Of a DNA stretch of 64,000 bases, positions 1 through 10,984 are shown in pieces. Positions within the stretch are counted from its first letter, which is position 1. Every line of letters starts with the position of its first letter. The stretch is from contig NC_085861.1 of assembly GCF_034702125.1 (NCBI RefSeq), positions 57,872,350 through 57,936,349 of the forward strand. The letters run 5' to 3'. Source of the stretch: Engraulis encrasicolus (Eukaryota; Chordata; Actinopteri; Clupeiformes; Engraulidae). The position numbers were made by a program, and so were the translations under genes. Below the pieces are notes generated by a model, which searched no databases, had not been told where the DNA came from, and saw nothing but the letters and a program-made list of their open reading frames with translations.

Positions 1-450
1 ATGACTTGACCATTTTTCAAAGTTGCTGCTAAGTTTTGGTCACTATGCTTCGTGGCCAACAAAGTGAACAAGACATGATCAAAGCATTGCCTGTTAAGTT
101 TTTATTTTACAGCGGTCACGTCTGTTGTAACAAACTCCAAACTCGTGCCTCGCATCGGATGATTCCATTGTTTATTAAAGTGCAGTGGAGAGCCGGCCGT
201 CCTTTGTGTGTCGCATCGCATTGTAACAGACGGTCAGGACAACGCGTTTATGCCTGACCTGTTCTACTAAGCAAAATTTGAGTGCTGTTGAGTTTTAAGA
301 TTTCTTCAATGCTCTGGCGGCCAGTGAGGGGAGGGGGAAGGGGGGACGAGCAGAATGCGATGCGCAGCGCAGCGTAGGACAGACCTGGAGGATGGAGCCG
401 GTTAGGTGTAGGCTATTTTATATTTTATCTTCATTCTTTGAATGTTAACT
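1..450. other. Unassigned intron or flank, no gene seen
   Basis: No exon, RNA gene or repeat that I recognise. It lies upstream of the first visible msh5 exon and is probably intronic, because that exon begins in mid-codon. A purine-rich, G-rich patch lies near 325-350. Confidence 0.4.
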
Positions 451-452
451 GG

Positions 453-1173
453 TTAAAGGGGCTCCAGGTAGGATTAAAAGTTCAATTAATCACGGTCCCG
501 ATGCTTGTGCGAGTCATTAATTAGTGAACGATGGCTCTTGCGACTACTTCCACGGTCCGCACATGCAACTTTTGACAGCGTTTGACATACTGGCATGACT
601 TTGATATGCTGGCATTCCGTGATGAAAAACAGTCTCCCAGCGAGTTTATTTGAACAGCATTTTTTCATTACGGTGTAGATTTTGAGACAGGCAATCCACA
701 GGCACTGCACAAGTGACGTCATCCTACCTTGTGCCCCTTTAAAGGACAATTGCAATATTTTGAACATTAAGCCCCTTTTCTGGGTAATCTGGAATGCTTA
801 AAGAGGCACTTTGACCAAGATGTGGTAGGATGACGTCAGTTGCCCGCTGCCCGTGGCATGCCTGTCTCAAAATCTACACATAATGAAAAAATGCTGCTCA
901 AATAAACTCGCTGTGAGACTGTTTTTCATCCCGGAATGCCAGCAGTTGATACAAATCTGAATACGGTATGTAACGTGATGTTTTCAAATGAGAAGTGTTT
1001 TGCACGACACTCCCTCAGACCGCGCTGCCAAAACTTGCCTGTGGGGTTTTCTGACAGCGGACTGTGGATGTGATCACGACAGCCATTGTTCACTTACTAA
1101 AGACTTGCATATGCGTCGGCTGACTCGTGACCGTGATTAATTAAACTTTTAATCCTACCTGGAGCTCCTTTAA
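453..1173. mobile_element. TTAA-flanked fold-back MITE
   Basis: The two ends are long inverted repeats: AAGGGGCTCCAGGTAGGATT on the left is answered by its near complement at 1143-1169. The inner parts also mirror each other (ATGACGTCA... near 713-722 and 828-836; the AAAATCTACAC segments near 676 and 888). TTAA lies at both outer edges (453-456 and 1170-1173), as expected for a TTAA target duplication. No coding capacity is seen. It sits about 75 bp upstream of an msh5 exon. Confidence 0.75.
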
Positions 1174-1248
1174 GAGGCCCCCTCACCATGTATTTAATGT
1201 TTGCGGCTGTCTCTGTTATTTGGATTATTTTTTTAAATCTACTTACAG

Positions 1249-1349
1249 CACCAGTATTTATGCCAGTGTTTTACAGATCTTCAAATCGGAGTTACATCCA
1301 TCAGTTTATAAGCTCCAGTCGGGTGAGAAAGAGGGACTGAGTCTGTTTG
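1249..1349 (+). CDS. msh5: msh5 exon (first visible), MutS protein homologue 5
   Basis: MSH5 partners MSH4 in a meiosis-specific MutS heterodimer that clamps recombination intermediates and promotes crossovers in the germ-cell nucleus. The exon follows a TTACAG acceptor and ends at GGTAAGT. It opens with the last base of a split codon, then encodes 33 residues including [20 protein letters not shown] and KEGLSLF. These match, from memory, the vertebrate MSH5 segment just before the clamp/lever region. It ends on the first base of a Gly codon completed at 1524. Earlier exons, including the start codon, are not in the window. Identification is by recognising the protein; a protein search would settle it. 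Confidence 0.9.
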
Positions 1350-1523
1350 GTAAGTTTCAGTACCTACTGCTGTGTCTAACATTAACAATGTATTGTTAGA
1401 TGTAAGTCGATGTAAATGCGGGGCCGGGGACATGAAATCTCTCCTCCCAACACATTTTTTTTCTTTTTTTAAAACCTACTTGACATTATTTACCTAAATC
1501 GAATTATGTCTTCATTTTTTTAG

Positions 1524-1569
1524 GGATTTTAAATCGCTGCAAATCTACCTTTGGCTCAAAATTACTAAG
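1524..1569 (+). CDS. msh5: msh5 exon (46 bp)
   Basis: Acceptor TTTTTTTAG, donor AG|GTAATC. It completes the split Gly codon of the previous exon and encodes GILNRCKSTFGSKLLR, the usual small MSH5 exon that follows the KEGLSLF motif. The final AG is finished by the A at 9830, giving Arg. The preceding intron is only 174 bp, while the next is 8.3 kb because of inserted repeats. Confidence 0.92.
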
Positions 1570-1669
1570 GTAATCAGCACTGTATCATATAGACATGTAG
1601 GCTTTAAAAAGAGATCCATTGTGTAAGGAGCTCTGGCCAATTGCATCCTGGCTTTCTTCTTTGGTCTTT

Positions 1670-1855
1670 TGGTTGCATTGCACTGCATTACACTTAGTTG
1701 ACTCTTTTATCCATAGCGACTTAAAGGCATTGCAGGGTTGCAGTCCCTGGAGCAATGTGGGATTAGGTGCCTTGCTCAAGGGCACATCAGACATGGAGGG
1801 AGGAATGGATTGGTTAAGGGTGGGGATTAAACCTGCAACCTTGTGATCAGTGGTT
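1670..1855 (-). mobile_element. 3' end fragment of an L2-like LINE
   Basis: The stretch with 'ttagttgactcttttatccatagcgactta' character, followed by the 'gcagtccctggagcaatgtgg' and 'gccttgctcaagggcaca' blocks, is the reverse complement of a common fish L2-type LINE 3' region. A degenerate CATT/CACTG tail lies near 1672-1692. No coding sequence remains. Confidence 0.6.
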
Positions 1856-1930
1856 GCAGAGTTTTAGCATAGCATAGATGTCATCTGTGGAGATTCTCCG
1901 TAGACACCGTCACACCTGTAACCCGGTCAC

Positions 1931-2128
1931 GGTTGATTGATTGATTGATTGATTTTATTTGACAGTCTCAGTTCTTGAATAAAAGCAAATACATGATTAG
2001 TTTCAAGCAAAAACCACACCACATACTTCACTAAAAGAAAACAACAGAGAGTCAGGATTACACAATAAAGCCCAAGGGCTTATTTCCATTGTGGTCCTTG
2101 ATGTTGGATGGCAGCAGATGTTAAAATG
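1931..2128 (-). mobile_element. LINE 3'-end fragment with (TCAA)n tail
   Basis: Read on the - strand this is a LINE 3' UTR: it passes through AATAAGCCCTTGGGCTTTAT and ends in AATAAA followed by (ATCA)n, seen on the + strand as (TTGA)n at 1934-1955. It abuts the sense-strand LINE at about 2130 head to head. It could be a separate insertion or part of an inverted LINE integration. Confidence 0.6.
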
Positions 2129-2130
2129 GC

Positions 2131-4404
2131 ATGAGTGGCGTTGTGGCAACTAAAACTCCATTGAAAATGAATAAATACTGCACTAGAAAGATTAAGAAAA
2201 CTGTATTTAGAGGTCACAATACCATTAAATTCAGATCTATGAAAGGTTATAGTAAAGAGGCACTTATGGATCGCTTAAATGAAGTAAACTGGTCACCTGT
2301 GTTGAAATGTAATGATGTTGATAATGCCTGGCACAATTTTAAATGTTTATTTTTGAGCTGTATAGATAAACTTGCACCTTTTAGAGAAGTTAGAGTTAAA
2401 CAGAGAACTGAACCTTGGATAAATGATGAGATACTTGAGGCCATACGGAGGAGAAATAGATTGTATGAACAATTCAGAAAAAATAAGAATGATAAAACAT
2501 GGATAGAGTATAAGAAACTGAGAAATGAAGTGAATAGACTAGTGGTTCATTCTAAAAAGACCTATTATAATGAGAAAATTCTGGAGCATAAAAATGACTC
2601 AAAAAAGTTATGGAAGACCCTGAAAGAGTTGGGCTGCAACAAGAGGCTGAAAACTAAATCATGTAATATAAGCCTTGACCTTGGAAATAGGATCATATCA
2701 GAAAAGGACGAAGTAGCAAATAGTTTTAACACATACTTTTCAACAATTGCTAGCAAATTAGTTGAAAAGCTTCCTGCCATGTCCAAACATTATGAAGAAA
2801 GAAACGTTTCCGAGTTTTATATCCAGCAAGGGGTTCAAGCAAATTCATTTGCTCTAGAGAAGGTGTCAGAGGAAGATGTACTTCTGAAACTTAAACAACT
2901 AGATAGCTCTAAAGCAACAGGTCTTGACAATATTCCATCCCGTTTCTTGAAAGATGCAGCAGAGAATATCAGTCCTAGTATCACTCACATAATTAACATG
3001 TCTATTGAGTATGGTTACTTCCCTAAAGACCTTAAGAATGCTAAAGTAATTCCACTTTACAAGAAAGGGAGCCAGCTAGACCAGGGCAACTACAGGCCTG
3101 TCTCAATTTTATGTACTCTATCGAAGGTAATTGAAAGAATTGTTTTTGAGCAGGTTAATAAATATTTAGCAACTCATAACCTAATATATGAACTTCAATC
3201 AGGGTTCCGTAAATCCCATTCCACAGACACATGTTTACTGTACTTAACTGATTATATTAGACAAGAGGTTGACAAGGGCAACTTATGTGGTATGGTAATG
3301 TTAGATTTGCAAAAAGCATTCGATACTGTGGACCATAGTATCTTGCTGACAAAGCTGAGGGCCATTGGTTGTAATAATACAGCAGTTAAATGGTTTGAGT
3401 CATATTTGCAAAATAGAAAACAAGTGGTGGATGTTGGGGGAGCGCTATCTAAACCACAAACCGTGCAATGCGGGGTCCCCCAGGGGAGTGTCCTAGGCCC
3501 CCTTTTGTTTCTTTTATATATTAATGACCTCAAATCAGTGTGTTCGTGTGAATTGTTTTTATTTGCTGATGATTCTGCATTAGTATTTTCACATAAGGAT
3601 AAAAAGATTGTTGAGTCCATCTTAAGCTGTGAACTTTTAAATGTCAGCAAGTGGCTAGCATACAATAGATTATCTCTTCACTTAGGCAAAACTGAATCCA
3701 TCTTGTTTGGATCTAGAGTGAAGCTGAACAAAAATCCTGGGTTTGCTGTACTAGCTGGTAATGCTGCACTACAGGCTAAGGATTCAGTCAGCTATCTTGG
3801 GTGTGTGCTGGACAGTCAGCTGTCTGGAGTTGAGCAAGCCCAGAAAGTCATTACTAAGGTAAATCAACGAGTACGTTTTCTGGCTAGAATTGCGAAGTAT
3901 CTGGACACAAAGGCTATGATGGCCTTGGCAGGTGCTATTATTCAACCCTACTATGATTACGCCTGTTGTTCTTGGTATAATGGCCTAAGTAAGTATTTTA
4001 AAAACAAGCTTCAGACCTCACAAAATAAACTGGTAAGAATCATACTAAACCTACCCCCAAGAACCCACCTTGATCCCATTCACTTTCAAAGGCTGGGATG
4101 GCTAAAAGTTGAGGAAAGAGTTTGTCAAATTGAGATAACCATGGTACACAAGATTTTAAAAGGAGATGTTCCTAAGTATTTAAGTAACTTTTTTAGGAGA
4201 GTGCGGGATGTTCATAGCCACTCCACTAGAGGGAGTGCCACTGATTTTGTTCCTCCTAGAGTACAGACCAAAGTAGGAAAGGACTCATTTTTATCTGTTG
4301 CATCAAGTATGTGGAACAGATTACCAAGTAATGTAAAGACAATCAGTAACTTAGATGGGTTTAAACGTGCTTTGAAGACGTGGATAAGGGGGCAGTCAGT
4401 GTAG
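2131..4404 (+). CDS. LINE ORF2 reverse transcriptase, endonuclease-less
   Basis: An uninterrupted 757-codon frame. Residues 1-230 correspond to the linker after the endonuclease (PWINDEIL, YKKLRNEVNRL). Residues about 255-520 form the reverse transcriptase: KATGLDNIPSRFLK, NYRPVSILCTLSKVIERI, SGFRKSHST, the catalytic-Asp motif [29 protein letters not shown] and the active-site box FADD. A 'thumb' and C-terminal domain follow (YLGCVLD; PPRTHLDPIHFQRLGWL). The apurinic endonuclease domain is missing, so the copy is 5'-truncated and dead as a mobile unit despite having no stop. It belongs to the CR1/L2/Rex1/jockey group; the family was not resolved. The Met at 2131 is merely the first in frame and is not a native start. 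It lies in the msh5 intron, same strand. Confidence 0.9.
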   Translation: MSGVVATKTPLKMNKYCTRKIKKTVFRGHNTIKFRSMKGYSKEALMDRLNEVNWSPVLKCNDVDNAWHNFKCLFLSCIDKLAPFREVRVKQRTEPWINDEILEAIRRRNRLYEQFRKNKNDKTWIEYKKLRNEVNRLVVHSKKTYYNEKILEHKNDSKKLWKTLKELGCNKRLKTKSCNISLDLGNRIISEKDEVANSFNTYFSTIASKLVEKLPAMSKHYEERNVSEFYIQQGVQANSFALEKVSEEDVLLKLKQLDSSKATGLDNIPSRFLKDAAENISPSITHIINMSIEYGYFPKDLKNAKVIPLYKKGSQLDQGNYRPVSILCTLSKVIERIVFEQVNKYLATHNLIYELQSGFRKSHSTDTCLLYLTDYIRQEVDKGNLCGMVMLDLQKAFDTVDHSILLTKLRAIGCNNTAVKWFESYLQNRKQVVDVGGALSKPQTVQCGVPQGSVLGPLLFLLYINDLKSVCSCELFLFADDSALVFSHKDKKIVESILSCELLNVSKWLAYNRLSLHLGKTESILFGSRVKLNKNPGFAVLAGNAALQAKDSVSYLGCVLDSQLSGVEQAQKVITKVNQRVRFLARIAKYLDTKAMMALAGAIIQPYYDYACCSWYNGLSKYFKNKLQTSQNKLVRIILNLPPRTHLDPIHFQRLGWLKVEERVCQIEITMVHKILKGDVPKYLSNFFRRVRDVHSHSTRGSATDFVPPRVQTKVGKDSFLSVASSMWNRLPSNVKTISNLDGFKRALKTWIRGQSV

Positions 4405-4578
4405 GGAGTCCTTGTTATGCTATATGTTGTTGTATGTTGTTTTATATTGTATATAATATGAAATTGTGGAGCTCTTGTATACAAAACAAGTAGGGAGTCC
4501 TTATGTTATGTTGTTGTTGTATGTTGTTGTATATTGTATATAATTTGAAATTGTGGTGTTTTTATATGCAAACCAAGT
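4402..4578 (+). repeat. Tandem duplication in the LINE 3' UTR (2 x ~88 bp)
   Basis: Two imperfect copies, 4402-4490 and 4491-4578, both begin TAGGGAGTCCTT and contain GTATATAAT.TGAAATTGTGG. The first copy supplies the TAG stop of the reverse transcriptase frame. The LINE tail probably ends near 4600. Confidence 0.8.
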
Positions 4579-4964
4579 AATGTGGTATTGCAGTCTTAGT
4601 AGTAATGGTGTCACGGTCTTCACCCTCAGCTTTTATATCAGAATCTAAGAATGGCACTTTTCTCTCCTTGGTACCCCCTGGTGAACTTCATGAGCTTGTC
4701 TACGTAAGGAGATGTGAGTGAGCTATGACTATAAGACTCTTCAAGTGTAGAAGGGAGAAAGTAGAGAACTACTAACCTCAAGGCTGATGATCTTATGCAA
4801 CACTTTCCTGGGTTATCCGCAATGCTATAGATGGGTTCCGAACTGGACATTTCATATGTGCTGTTGCTTCCATCATTAAGCTAATTTGGATTTGTCTCGG
4901 GCTGCTTCAGGATGGCTAGTGTACTGTCCCTCCTCAAGTGTGACCTCCTACTTTCTAGACAGCT

Positions 4965-5143
4965 AGCCTAACTTATTCAAGCGTAGCAATGCAAGTCTAT
5001 GGTACATCAACAAATGTTGTACATCAACAAATGTACTTAATAACTACTTTTAAATTAATGTAAAACAGCTATCCCATCTTGTGATCATTTGTGGCTTGAT
5101 GCTAATGCTCCCATTTACTTCCACTGACATATGCTAATAATAC
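4965..5143. mobile_element. Truncated TTAA-type MITE (family of 41196-41704)
   Basis: The segment with CGTAGCAATGCAAGTCTATG and GTGGCTTGATGCTAATGCTC matches the interior of the MITEs at 41196-41704 and 58536-58961. Both ends are lost; the right side stops at the hAT-like end at 5144. Confidence 0.6.
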
Positions 5144-5330
5144 TAGGGCCCTATGAAATCCGTTTTTATTTTTTCTCAAATTCCGTTTTTTCGGATTTAT
5201 TTTTTGCCATATCGGATTTTTTACATTTTTGATCTCATTTTCACCTTTCACCCCCGAAAAAAATAAAAAAAAAATAAAAAAATATATATATCTTAACTTA
5301 TCTTATCTTAAGTTTAGTTCGAAATAGTGG
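5144..5330. mobile_element. Solo hAT-type left end
   Basis: It begins TAGGGCCCTATGAAATCCG, a terminal inverted repeat form common in fish hAT elements, and continues with T-rich subterminal sequence. No matching right end was found in the window, so the copy appears truncated. Confidence 0.45.
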
Positions 5331-7690
5331 CTGGACAGAGCCAGCCACTCGTTGAATGGTAGGTAGAGAAAAGAGAGGTAAAATTGCCTACTCATTTTTT
5401 GTAATATCAGCCCTCAAAAACATTCCAGTTAATACGGTAGTTGAAATGTATGCGCATCAATGGCGTATCCTCCCTCAAAATAATAAAGCCAGATCTTCCA
5501 GTATAAATTACAGAAAACAAAACATATTTATTATATATTTGTTATATAATTGTTGGTATTTTATAGCTATTTAGCAATAAAAACATGTACTTCAGCGCTT
5601 CTAATTCACATAATAGACCTTAGAGGACCGTCCTCCCTTCCATCCTCATTGACTTCCATTATAAATGGTGAAAGCCCGGCCGTAGCGCGGGCTTTACTTT
5701 TTAACATTGAAGTGAATGGAGCTTAGGGAGGACTTTCCTCCCTTTAGGCGGGTCTAGAGCCATGGAAGTAATCTGCCTATCAGCGAAGCTGAATTTATCG
5801 AAAGCCAACCAGAATATGACGAGTTGGGTTGACAGACGACAAGCATGAACTCGGTCGTCATGACAACGATATACAAATCTACCGTGTGAGAAGAATGCGG
5901 CAGCAGACAGTGGAAAGTTTGGAGTAATTGGCGAATGTTTTATGAACCCTTAATAAATACAAACGAAAGATCAACTGTTTTCATGTGGTGAATCGCGCAA
6001 TATCACTCCCTGGATTTAGATTGAAAACCGAGTGGAAAGGTCAGTGTGTTTATATCAGTCTCTCACGTCACTCGATCACTACACAATGCAAGCGAAGCAC
6101 GGATGCAAATCGCATTCATGATTCAAATAGTCGGACACCATCACCAACATTTTTAAAAGGTAGTCTTGTTTCAGCATGTCCTACGTGCACAAATAATACC
6201 CTCAATGCTTGTATTTGCGTTTCTCCTTCGTGCTTTTCTCCCAAAAGAGGGTTATTTACAAATGGGAATAAGAATGCTTTAGGCTGTGCATGAATGCACT
6301 GACCCTAGACTGGCGTTCTTTTCTCCCTCCTCAAGACGAGAAACATGACAGCACGAAGCTTTAACCTCTTCATAAAACGTCTCTGGCTAAACTTCCAACA
6401 TGTAGCCTACATCATGTTATGTAGTTTCATTTGGGTGGAATTAGGAATACTCGGATTTACAAAGTAATGTACGACATATTTTGTATTCGGAACCTAGTGA
6501 AATAGCCGGACGCACGCCGTTCCACAACGCTCGCCAGCTCCTCCTTCCACAGCTGCACAGCTGCTGTCGCTCTCAACGCAGACTCAAACGCAAAACGGAT
6601 AGGCGACCACAACGTCGTAAGCCATGTAGCCTACCATGTTATGGATCATAAATAAGATTTTAAAAATAAGATAATGGAAGGGGTTTAAAATGTTTGAAAA
6701 TCTGTAAGAATATGTTGGAAGGAGTTGAGTTTAAAACCCTTAGGCCTAGGCTAGTCACTCAATGTCCTAGGCATTCCCAGGGTCTTCAGAATTGTCCATT
6801 TGTGCCTATGTTTTTATTTTTATTTTTTTAAAACAAACAAACAAAAAAAACACACAACTGACAGGGTGAGATGCCAGCTGCCTTTGGTCAAAGTTAGATA
6901 TACTCCCTATGAAACTTTCTACTTTGTATAATATTTTTCTTCACTCTCTTTCTTTCCCCTCAAACACTTTGGGCAGTTATGTATGATAATATATTATACA
7001 AAGTTTGTTTCAATTATTTTATAGATGTCATAAGTCAGCTTTCCAGACAACACAATGCCATATCAATTAAGTTACCTATTAGGCCTACAACCTAATACTA
7101 AACATCTGCCATTACTAAGCCCATTTTCCCGCATCTACGGACTGACCACCTCCTTGTCCTCCCTAATTTTTATGACCAAAAGACGCCACTGATGCGCATA
7201 TACTCTAATATGCACGGACCGAACCACAGGGCGATTTCACCTCTGCTGCACTGAAGTCGGGCTGCATCAGTTTTTCTCGAATAAGTTTGGCTATATTGCA
7301 ACGTGCAGCTACATTACAGCAATTTTTGGTCAAGTTATATGCAAGTTGAAATGCAATTTCAATCTTCTGTGTTAACACTTGTTTCATAGATTTTTGACAA
7401 TACACTGATTCTTGAAAGTTTGGCAAAAACATGTCCCAGCAGTAAAATGCTAATTCTGTTGAAAATCAACTAAATTTTCATGAACAAAATGAATCCAGGT
7501 AATGACCAAGGGGTCTGTTACACAAATACACAGTTGTTTGAAATATTTAAGTGTAATTTTATTACTTTTCATGGCTATAAACCTGTCCACACCCTGTAAA
7601 AACGCCTGTCCCAAGGACTGGCATCATCATTTCAATTGACTTAAAATACAAAAATCACTAACATAATTGAACAATATCACCATGATGAGG
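5331..7690. other. msh5 intron, little recognisable
   Basis: No exon or intact element recognised. A short GC hairpin lies at about 5670-5693 (AAAGCCCGGCC...GCGCGGGCTTT). The rest is ordinary AT-rich intronic DNA with short poly-A and poly-T runs. Confidence 0.4.
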
Positions 7691-7788
7691 AAGACCATAT
7701 TAAAGTGGTTCTACAGATGTGCACATAGTGCATGTAAAACAATATTTACTATTATTTTCTGATTGCTCAAAATGTGTCCAGCATATTG

Positions 7789-9800
7789 GTCACCACCGTC
7801 AGATTTTTTCTAAAAGACAATCTAATCAGGTATGCACAAGGTCATTTTCATTACTGAGGACCCCTTTTCAAACCTTTAGCTCTACTGCATACTTCACCAT
7901 CACTGAAGCTCCTATAAGTTTACTATTTTGTCCTCAATTTGTTAATTTGTTTGGACACTGGTACTGTCCCAACCATAAACTGTCAACACCGTCGGGGGTT
8001 TTAATAGTATTATATTACATTAATGTTAATTAATATATACTTTCTCAGAAAAGGTATGAAGCACCCAAGAAACAGAGCGAAAATGAAATGGCTAATGTGA
8101 ACAAACAATGCATAATATGTAAAAGACTGTTTTTTTGTCTCACACCGTCAGATGTCACCACCGTCAGATTTTGTTCCGCTCATCATCGTGTTCCATATTT
8201 TACTTAATTGTGCTGGTTAATGAAACATTACTAGGCATGTTAGTAATAATTGTGATCCAAAATGATACTCTAGCCACCACTGAGGTGCATTTGGAGGATT
8301 TTTTGTCAGAAAACCTGACGGTGGTGACATCTGATGGAGTTCACCAAAAAACACATATTTTACGTTTTTTTGACACGTTTTAGGAATATGCATACAATAA
8401 GTATCTACAGTTATGTTGAATTGTTAAAGTAATTCACTTTAATACAGTAAACATATCTTTTTACTTCTAATTCTGTCTGCCGCTGTTGACAAAACAAGAA
8501 AGAGCCCATTTTATGAAAAATGTTAAACATGGGGAGCTTGGGCAATACATTCACTGCACAGCCAAGACCTACATTTATGATAATACACCTCTATATTTTG
8601 GATTTGAACAACTTAAAACCTGTTTTTGCCACATTTTCAAGAACCAATGGCCTACTTCCTAGAGAATCTAACTAATGAAGAAAAAACACATGTACAAACA
8701 TATTGTGCACACACAAAAATAAAGTGTTAATGCAAGATGCCATTGACTTGAGAGGGCTATTTATTTTGCTAAATGCAGTTACAAATTAGGCCACTTTCAC
8801 CACTCTCAGATTACTGTCACCACCGTCAGTTCTTAAAGGGACAGTTTGGTCAATTTCAACATGCAGTTGTAATGCTCACACTACCCTGGACTTGTCAGTG
8901 CCTGAGATTTTTTCTTCTTCTTCTTCAGCCGTTTCCGAGATCCTGGTCATTGTAATGGGGGCAGCTCTTTGTTTACATTTCAAAAAACATTTTTATTTAT
9001 TCCCAAAAACATCCAAAAGGTTATAAAACATCAGCAGACAACTAGCAAACAGCAGTACCTTTTGGGAAAATATTAAGAGTTGGCCTATGTTTCATTTTTT
9101 AAAAATGTAAACAAACGCTGCCCCCATTAGAATTGCTCATATCTCGGAAAGGGCTGAGCCGAAAAATGTGGCATCACCAGGTACTGACAAGTCAAGGGTA
9201 GCGTGAGCAATACAACTGCATGTTGAAATTGACCAAACTGTCCCTTTAAGTCACCACCGTAAGAAGGAGTTTTGGACATTTTAAAGGAATGTGCTTACAA
9301 CATTTTCCTTAGGAGTTGTTGAATTATCATAGTAATAGCCAATTTAAGCCTACCGGAATATTTATGAAATTACAAGAAATTCTGTTCTGTTTAGGCGTTA
9401 AGTAAGCATCTTATGACAGTACATATTTTAAAATTAGAACACATGAAACAGTATTAAAATAGAACAAAAGTGAATTTTCAGCATTTAAAGGCATGTGTGT
9501 GAACCGAAAAATACACATAATCACTTAAAAACTCCAGATACATGTGCAACCAAATCAATACAATTTTAATTACTTTTAATTGTGTCTGACGGTGTTGACA
9601 AAAAACAAGGTATGATCGGAGAAAAGCCTGATATCTGGAAAAAAATACAAAATGGGGAGATTGGCCTTGTGCACTTCTGAAAAGCCAAGACCTTAGTCTA
9701 CGAGGATATACCATATAATTTTGTAATTCACTTTGTTTTTTTCTATCAACATTACAACCTGTTTTAGCCACTTTCTCAAGAATCAGTGAATAAAGTGCAC
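7789..9800. repeat. AT-rich block with scattered CACCACCGTCAG motif and diverged tandem duplication
   Basis: The motif or close variants occur near 7791, 7985, 8142, 8156, 8316 (inverted), 8475 (decayed), 8819, 9252 and 9582 (inverted). Two diverged units can be aligned: 8370-8660 and 9275-9800 share GTTGAATT, CTGTTGAC, ATGGGGAG.TTGG, AGCCAAGACCT and CCTGTTTT.GCCA in the same order. The block is interrupted by the MITE at 8837-9245. No coding function or family is assigned. Confidence 0.6.
8837..9245. mobile_element. TTAA-flanked MITE with ~80-bp inverted repeats
   Basis: The left end AGGGACAGTTTGGTCAATTT is mirrored exactly at 9226-9245. Inverted similarity runs about 80 bp (CATGCAGTTGTA, GACTTGTCAGT). 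TTAA flanks both sides (8833-8836 and 9246-9249). It is inserted in the CACCACCGTCAG block between two motif copies. No ORF. Confidence 0.85.
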
Positions 9801-9829
9801 ATTGACTTTGACTGAATGTTTTCCCATAG

Positions 9830-9968
9830 AAAGTGGTTCCTACAGCCCACAAGGGACTTGACTGTCCTACAGCGGAGGAAAGAGGTTGTTCAGTTCTTCA
9901 CCTCGCCACGTAACTCGGACTCATTCAAGGTGCTACAGGGCTGTCTTCGCAATGTTCGTAGTATTCCG
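9830..9968 (+). CDS. msh5: msh5 exon (139 bp)
   Basis: Acceptor CCCATAG, donor CCG|GTAAGA. The first base completes the split Arg codon from 1569, then come 46 codons: KWFLQPTRDLTVLQRRKEVV, QFF and ...LRNVRSIP. This is the MutS core/clamp start (the W-F-x-x-P-T-x-D-L signature shared by MutS homologues). It ends in phase 0. Confidence 0.93.
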
Positions 9969-10169
9969 GTAAGACACCTAAATGGAGACATAGCAACGAT
10001 ACTCCGTAGTGTGCTGACTGATAATGTCTATTAGGCTATGTATGTTCTTTATTGCTAGCATTCTTTTGCAATTCATGACGTTAAACCATACATTTCACTG
10101 CAAATTGTAGCCCATGAGTTGCAGCTGTATATGTGATGAATAAATACTCTACTCATTCTTCACTTCCAG

Positions 10170-10232
10170 ACACTTTTGCACAGAATGGCTCTCTCACACA
10201 CAAAAGTTAATGACTGGCAATGTCTATACAAG
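10170..10232 (+). CDS. msh5: msh5 exon (63 bp)
   Basis: Acceptor CTTCCAG, donor AAG|GTACAA. It encodes TLLHRMALSHTKVNDWQCLY plus K in phase 0, matching the MSH5 segment with the LSHTKVxDWQ motif. The 201-bp intron before it and the 109-bp intron after it are free of repeats. Confidence 0.93.
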
Positions 10233-10341
10233 GTACAAAGTTTATCCATTTGTTTTTTGTTTAGCTGCATAATGCAAGTGTTTTTCGTCGTACAACTGAT
10301 TTGCTGGCACGACAAAAAAATACTTTTATTTTGTTTTACAG

Positions 10342-10470
10342 ACTGTATACAGTGCTGTTTGCATCCGAGACACTGTGCGGTCTTTACCCCAATCCATCAA
10401 GCTGTTCCAGGAGATCAGCACGGACTTTGCCGATGATCTTTTCTACATTGCTTCACTCATCAGCAAAGTG
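10342..10470 (+). CDS. msh5: msh5 exon (129 bp)
   Basis: Acceptor TTTTACAG, donor GTG|GTGCGA (a GTG-type, weaker donor). Forty-three codons in phase 0: [43 protein letters not shown]. It corresponds to the MutS lever helices. The following intron is 7.0 kb. Confidence 0.93.
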
Positions 10471-10529
10471 GTGCGACTTTGATTTTATGTATTCTTGGGA
10501 CTTTAAAGGTGCACCACAGATTCTGGCCA

Positions 10530-10925
10530 TATAATTAGAATATCATGAAAAAGTTGATTTATTTCCATAATTCCATCAATAATGTTTAACTGTCATGTAT
10601 TATATACTATATAATACTATATAATATAGATGCATTGCCCACATTTTGGACTATTTCAATTCATAATCCATTCATTTCTTTATTTTTACACATTTTGGCC
10701 TTCCATTTAAAAAGAAAAACCATGAATTTAGGAATTCACATTATTAAAATATTGTAATAAAATCACAATTTTCTTCAGAAAAAAAGAAAGAAATTCGGGT
10801 CACATCAAATCAGTTGGTCAGGACTGTAGGACTGTCTTTGCCTTAATCACTGCCATGATGCGTTTAACATTGAAGTCAATGGCAGAGGCATTGCTTGGGT
10901 GTTATGGAAGCCCAGATATCCTTGA
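10530..10925. mobile_element. Degraded Tc1/mariner-like fragment
   Basis: Contains AATTAGAATATCATGAAAAA, TTGATTTATTTC and the AGTTGGTCAGGACTGTAGGA block seen in fish Tc1-like elements. No complete end pair or transposase was found. The tail (TTGAAGTCAATGG..., ATGGAAGCCCAGATATCCTT) recurs inverted at about 19611-19665. Confidence 0.4.
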
Positions 10926-10984
10926 TACTTTGCTTCACTCTTCAATATACCCTGTAGATTTGCATGCCATGTTTTCTGCGGTAG

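Noticed and set aside
5985..6293. 102-residue open frame
   Set aside because: No recognisable domain, no splice context and no repeat match; the length is within chance for this sequence.
7789..9800. CRISPR-like array of CACCACCGTCAG
   Set aside because: Spacing is irregular, orientation is mixed and the host is a vertebrate.
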